A stretch of DNA of 8,780 nt from JAWXVE01 sp044425575 (GTDB taxonomy: Bacteria > Bacillota > Clostridia > Lachnospirales > Lachnospiraceae): the NCBI GenBank assembly GCA_044425575.1, contig JAWXVE010000080.1:1-8780 (forward strand), read 5' to 3'. Shown here piece after piece: positions 5,712-8,780 of this stretch (position 1 is its first letter; each line of letters begins with the position of its first letter). Both the position numbers and the translations under genes were made by a program. Below the pieces are notes generated by a model. That model was not told where the DNA came from, made no database searches, and worked only from the letters and a program-made list of their open reading frames with translations.

Positions 5712-7148
5712 TTACTCTACAATAAAATTAATTGTCTGCTGATAGATTGCATCATCTTCAATCAGGCTCAATCCTCTTGCATCTTCTATCGATAATCCAT
5801 ATGATAACAGCTGTGTTTCAATCAATTGTAATAATTCATCTAGCTCACTGGTCACATGATTCTCTTCTGCCTCTACTAGAAGATTATCATATTGTTCTAC
5901 ACTCTGAATCAAAGCATCTAACGCCATTGATTCCTTACCGGCTAACTGATAAGATTCAAATGAGTCTAATTGAATAGATACCTTCAAAATGATTCTCGAA
6001 CGATCGTAGAGAACCTGCTCGCTTTCACTTAAATTTTTACCATAAAGAATTTGATATACTTCACCATACTCCCCAGCATAATAAGCTTGCTCTGCTTGTA
6101 CTTGATAGATGAATTTTTCATACATAACTTTTGATAAGATAATGATGCATAGGAAAGATGTAAAAATAATTACAATTCTTATAATATTTTTCTTAGTATA
6201 TAGTTTGCTAGACTCAACAACCTCTTCCATTTGTAAACGTCTTTTTTCTTCTTTTTCCTTCTTCTTGGCTTCTTTTTGAGCATCCTTAGCTGACTTAGCT
6301 TTCTCTTCCTTAGTAGGTGCTGGTTCATCTCCTTCTTCCTCAGTTGATTCAACCTTTTCGCCTTTTTTACCCTGTTTACCTTTTTTACCTTTTTTACCTT
6401 TACCATCATCTTCCGCTGGTTCTGCCTCTGGTTTAGGTGGTTTTTCAGCAAACAAGAAAATATAAACCTTTAACCAAAACGGAACTTTATTCTTTGCTTT
6501 TCCTTGTTCTCCCTCATCCACTGGCATATCTTGTACGGTTTCAGTAGCATTAGATATATCCTTGGAACTCTTATCTGGTTCCTCATAAATCTGTTCGTCA
6601 ATACTCATAATATCTTGCAGAATATCAAGTGCTTCTGTATTATCAGTACCAAACAAATCACTTCCACCCAATAAATCCATACCATCAAAGGTGTTATCCA
6701 CTTCAGATTCTGGAAGAGCTTCCATCTCTGGCATTGACAATTCCATCTCTGGCATTGGCTCTTCCATCTCTGGCATTGGCTCTTCCATTTCAAGTACTGA
6801 TTCATCCATTTCACCTAAATGATCTGATAAACTCTCCAAATCATGAAGCTCTTCTTCTAATAATAGCGTTTCCTCATCTACCTCTTCTACTACTTGAGCT
6901 TGTTCCACAACTGGCACAGGAGTTGTAGGCATAGAATCTGTAGAATCCACCTTTAATAATTCATTAATCTCATCTAAGTCTTCATCCCCATCTATTGATT
7001 CAATAATATCTTCTACCTCCATACTTTGTAACTGTTCAATTTTATCTGTTCTTCTTGCCTCTCCAACTTCCATGGAATCCTCTTCGCTAGCAGAATCTTC
7101 ATTAACTGAATTAAGCAAATCTTCTAAATATTCTTCATTCGAATTCAT
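5712..7148 (-). CDS. Single-pass membrane protein with acidic repeats and Lys-rich linker; function unknown
   Basis: I do not recognise this 478-residue protein. Residues 1-213 are very acidic and probably disordered, with a heptad-length repeat (consensus MEEPMPE) at 114-147. Residues 222-234 (KVPFWLKVYIFLF segment) are hydrophobic and could dip into the membrane. Residues 247-265 are a GKKGKKGK-type tract, followed by a Lys/Glu-rich, probably coiled-coil stretch to 320. One membrane helix lies at about 321-343; lysines before it predict the N-terminus in the cytosol. Residues 344-478 would be outside, and the segment EQAYYAGEYGEVYQILYG and what follows look like helical pairs of TPR type. 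ATG 7148 has GGAGG five bases upstream. It follows cheV by 113 bases in the same direction, probably with partial read-through. A cytosolic scaffold tethered to an extracytoplasmic domain is conceivable, but unproven. Confidence 0.85.
   Translation of the reverse strand: MNSNEEYLEDLLNSVNEDSASEEDSMEVGEARRTDKIEQLQSMEVEDIIESIDGDEDLDEINELLKVDSTDSMPTTPVPVVEQAQVVEEVDEETLLLEEELHDLESLSDHLGEMDESVLEMEEPMPEMEEPMPEMELSMPEMEALPESEVDNTFDGMDLLGGSDLFGTDNTEALDILQDIMSIDEQIYEEPDKSSKDISNATETVQDMPVDEGEQGKAKNKVPFWLKVYIFLFAEKPPKPEAEPAEDDGKGKKGKKGKQGKKGEKVESTEEEGDEPAPTKEEKAKSAKDAQKEAKKKEKEEKRRLQMEEVVESSKLYTKKNIIRIVIIFTSFLCIIILSKVMYEKFIYQVQAEQAYYAGEYGEVYQILYGKNLSESEQVLYDRSRIILKVSIQLDSFESYQLAGKESMALDALIQSVEQYDNLLVEAEENHVTSELDELLQLIETQLLSYGLSIEDARGLSLIEDDAIYQQTINFIVE
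6360..6404. repeat. 9-bp in-frame repeat encoding the Gly-Lys-Lys tract
   Basis: The plus strand repeats TTTTTTACC with period nine, including one CTGTTTACC variant and a shortened last unit. On the coding strand this gives the GKK-rich tract at residues 249-264 of the membrane protein. It is a second in-frame microsatellite-like region in the same gene. Confidence 0.75.
6720..6803. repeat. 21-bp in-frame tandem repeat, four units
   Basis: Units begin at 6720, 6741, 6762 and 6783, with plus-strand core TTCCATCTCTGGCATTGG. The first three are almost identical and the fourth has diverged. They encode the seven-residue repeat MEEPMPE of the membrane protein. The period is a multiple of three, so slippage changes copy number without breaking the frame. 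Confidence 0.88.
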
Positions 7149-7211
7149 ATTTTCCTCCGACTTAGTAATTTATGGCTTTATCATTCCTCCACCTATTATA
7201 TGGGAAATATA

Positions 7212-7239
7212 ACAATAGCTGGGATTCCCCAGCCATTGT
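7212..7239 (-). terminator. Weak terminator-like hairpin after cheV
   Basis: Arms 7212-7223 (ACAATAGCTGGG) and 7228-7239 pair over 12 positions with one imperfect pair and a four-base loop. It lies 22 bases after the cheV stop. On the minus strand only TATATTTCCC follows, so termination is probably partial and the downstream membrane protein gene may receive read-through. A TATAAT at 7195-7200 follows but has no acceptable -35 box. Confidence 0.5.
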
Positions 7240-7261
7240 ATGAATCTTACCTATCATTCAA

Positions 7262-8155
7262 TTACATTACTAGTTCATCTATTAATTGTACTAACTTCCC
7301 AATCTCTGGCTTAGATAGCTGTGCATTTGCACCTAATGACTTTCCTTTCTTGTACATATCGTCGTTAACAAGAGAGGAAAATATAATTACTGGAATATCC
7401 TTCGTATCAGGACCATCCTTGATTAATTTCGTTAGTCTATGACCATCCATTAATGGCATCTCAATATCAGTAATCACTAATTGAACATGCTTTACTAAAG
7501 TACCATTTTCAACACACTTCGCGATATATTGCCACGCTTCTTCTCCATTTTCTGTATGCGTAATATTCGTATATCCAGCTTTAGTAAGAGATTCTACAAT
7601 TAATTTATTTAATAAAACAGAATCTTCAGCAATTAAAATTGGTACATCATTTCGATCTCTCACGCCTAATTCATCAATTTCTGATAATTTCAACCCTGTG
7701 TCAGGATTAATATCTGTAATAATCTTTTCAAAATCTAGAATAATAATTAGTTTGTCATTTAATTTAATTACACCTGTTGCAATACTATCCTCGGTACTAT
7801 TTACCGTGGCATCTGGTTTAATAATATCTTTCCATGATACTCTATGTATACCTATAACTTGGTCTACATGGAATCCAATGTCTAGTTTATTAAAATTGGT
7901 AATAATAAATAATCCATTCTCTTCCGTTTGTCCACGTTGCAAACAGTTCTTCAAGTCAATGGCTGTAATCATAACATCGCGTGGCATAAAAATACCTTCT
8001 ATGCTTGGATGTGCATTGGGAACAGGAGTTACATTTTGATATGGAATAATCTCCTTAATCTTGGCAACATTAATACCATACGAATTGCCATCTAACATAA
8101 ATTCTAACACTTCTAATTCATTCGTACCATTTTCCAATAAAATTTTAGAATCCAT
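7262..8155 (-). CDS. cheV: Chemotaxis coupling protein CheV (CheW-REC)
   Basis: CheV couples chemoreceptors to the CheA kinase like CheW and is tuned by phosphorylation of its receiver domain, which aids adaptation. The 297-residue length is typical. An N-terminal CheW-like domain spans about 13-150 (LEFMLDGNSYGINVAKIKEI at 17-36, VPNAHPSIEGIF at 45-56, HVDQVIGIHRV at 96-105). A receiver domain spans about 171-297 with the acidic pair E177/D178, phospho-acceptor D230 in ITDIEMPLMDG, the switch serines at 260-261 and K282 in LSKPE, so phosphorylation competence is intact. ATG 8155 follows AGAGGTG. No other chemotaxis gene is in the window. It sits behind a 23S rRNA gene and its terminator, with its own promoter. 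Confidence 0.95.
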   Translation of the reverse strand: MDSKILLENGTNELEVLEFMLDGNSYGINVAKIKEIIPYQNVTPVPNAHPSIEGIFMPRDVMITAIDLKNCLQRGQTEENGLFIITNFNKLDIGFHVDQVIGIHRVSWKDIIKPDATVNSTEDSIATGVIKLNDKLIIILDFEKIITDINPDTGLKLSEIDELGVRDRNDVPILIAEDSVLLNKLIVESLTKAGYTNITHTENGEEAWQYIAKCVENGTLVKHVQLVITDIEMPLMDGHRLTKLIKDGPDTKDIPVIIFSSLVNDDMYKKGKSLGANAQLSKPEIGKLVQLIDELVM

Positions 8156-8178
8156 AGAGCACCTCTTATCTTATATTC

Positions 8179-8192
8179 TTTCGTAAACGAAA
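8179..8192. promoter_or_regulatory. Short perfect dyad in the cheV leader
   Basis: TTTCGT (8179-8184) and ACGAAA (8187-8192) form a perfect 6-bp inverted repeat around two bases, between the -10 box and the cheV ribosome binding site. It could be an operator or a small RNA hairpin. At this size chance is a fair alternative. Confidence 0.3.
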
Positions 8193-8203
8193 TATCTTAG
8201 ATG

Positions 8204-8212
8204 ATTATATCA
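8204..8212 (-). promoter_or_regulatory. cheV: Extended -10 promoter of cheV
   Basis: On the minus strand, TGATATAAT gives a consensus TATAAT (8204-8209) with the extended TGn motif. No good -35 box is found at 16-18 bases, which the extended -10 can partly replace. The predicted start near 8197 gives a leader of about 40 bases. A flagellar sigma factor (SigD) site was looked for and not seen. Confidence 0.55.
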
Positions 8213-8243
8213 CACAATTCAACAAAATAACAGTAAATATTAC

Positions 8244-8274
8244 AAAAAACTCAATTAGTAGACTAACTGAGTTT
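8244..8274 (-). terminator. Intrinsic terminator of the rRNA operon
   Basis: On the minus strand, AAACTCAGTTAGT and ACTAATTGAGTTT (8247-8274) pair over about 12-13 positions with one G-U pair and a tight loop, and run into six consecutive Ts (8244-8249). It lies about 90 bases after the 23S rRNA 3' end and separates the rRNA transcript from cheV. Confidence 0.82.
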
Positions 8275-8283
8275 AAAATATAT

Positions 8284-8304
8284 ACCTTCAAAACCGAACA
8301 TTGA
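8284..8304 (-). other. Conserved-looking element downstream of 23S rRNA
   Basis: The minus strand carries TGTTCGGTTTTGAAGG between the 23S rRNA end and the terminator. Similar TGTTC..TTTTGAA strings occur in rRNA operon spacers of Firmicutes, where they are associated with antitermination or rRNA processing. Assigning that role here is inference. Confidence 0.3.
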
Positions 8305-8361
8305 TTTCTTAATCTTTTCTTCTAACATCTTTTTTCCTACTTTGCCAAACCTTTTCCTTTA

Positions 8362-8780
<419 letters not shown>

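Noticed and set aside
6179..6451. Lys-rich 90-codon minus-strand frame
   Set aside because: Out-of-frame reading of the Lys/Glu-rich part of the 478-residue gene; the basic composition is a by-product of AAG/AAA-rich DNA.
6720..6803. Short repeats as a CRISPR array
   Set aside because: Units are contiguous 21-mers without spacers and lie in frame within a gene.
7158..7175. Tiny reading frame (ATG-ATA-AAG-CCA-TAA) after a GGTGGAGG sequence in the leader of the 478-residue gene
   Set aside because: Four codons with no hairpin pair or amino-acid bias to suggest attenuation; probably chance.
8284..8304. CCGAACA string suggesting 5S rRNA
   Set aside because: It is on the plus strand and lacks the rest of the 5S core, and there is no room for a 5S fold before the terminator.

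Overview
The window looks like chromosomal DNA from a low-GC anaerobic Firmicute, most likely a Lachnospiraceae/Clostridium cluster XIVa relative. The reasons are the AT-rich sequence, strong AGGAGG-type ribosome binding sites, near-consensus sigma-A promoters, a CheW-REC CheV, and proteins of clostridial type. The assignment rests on sequence style and gene content, not on a database match.

Layout, left to right. Positions 1-119 look like the terminus of an insertion sequence: it starts with TG at the junction and carries degenerate copies of a TCACATTATTCC-like motif, so IS21-like is the best guess. It abuts a decayed fragment of a VirB4/TraE-type conjugation ATPase (120-463, minus strand) that is cut exactly where the Walker A loop should begin and carries an in-frame stop. 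Two plus-strand single-gene units follow, each with its own promoter and terminator: a TIGR00266/AIM24-family protein (545-1231) and a lipoprotein (1422-2072). A bidirectional hairpin terminator at 2072-2109 separates them from a long minus-strand block.

The minus-strand block, in transcription order (right to left), starts with the 3' end of a 23S rRNA gene (8362-8780, running off the window), which is followed by a terminator without a 5S gene in between. Next is cheV (7262-8155), then an unrecognised 478-residue single-pass membrane protein of strongly segmented charge (5712-7148). A perfect 17-bp inverted repeat and a promoter come next, then the probable operon hisH-hisF-ung-lysA (5556 down to 2115).

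How the genes work together: HisH and HisF form the two-subunit imidazole glycerol phosphate synthase and are translationally abutted (TAGATG). Ung repairs uracil in DNA, and LysA makes lysine from meso-diaminopimelate. These last two share a transcript with hisHF but no pathway. CheV is a chemotaxis adaptor regulated by phosphorylation. The 478-residue protein behind it is the least explained gene here and the most interesting one. I found no CRISPR array, tRNA, riboswitch or complete mobile element.
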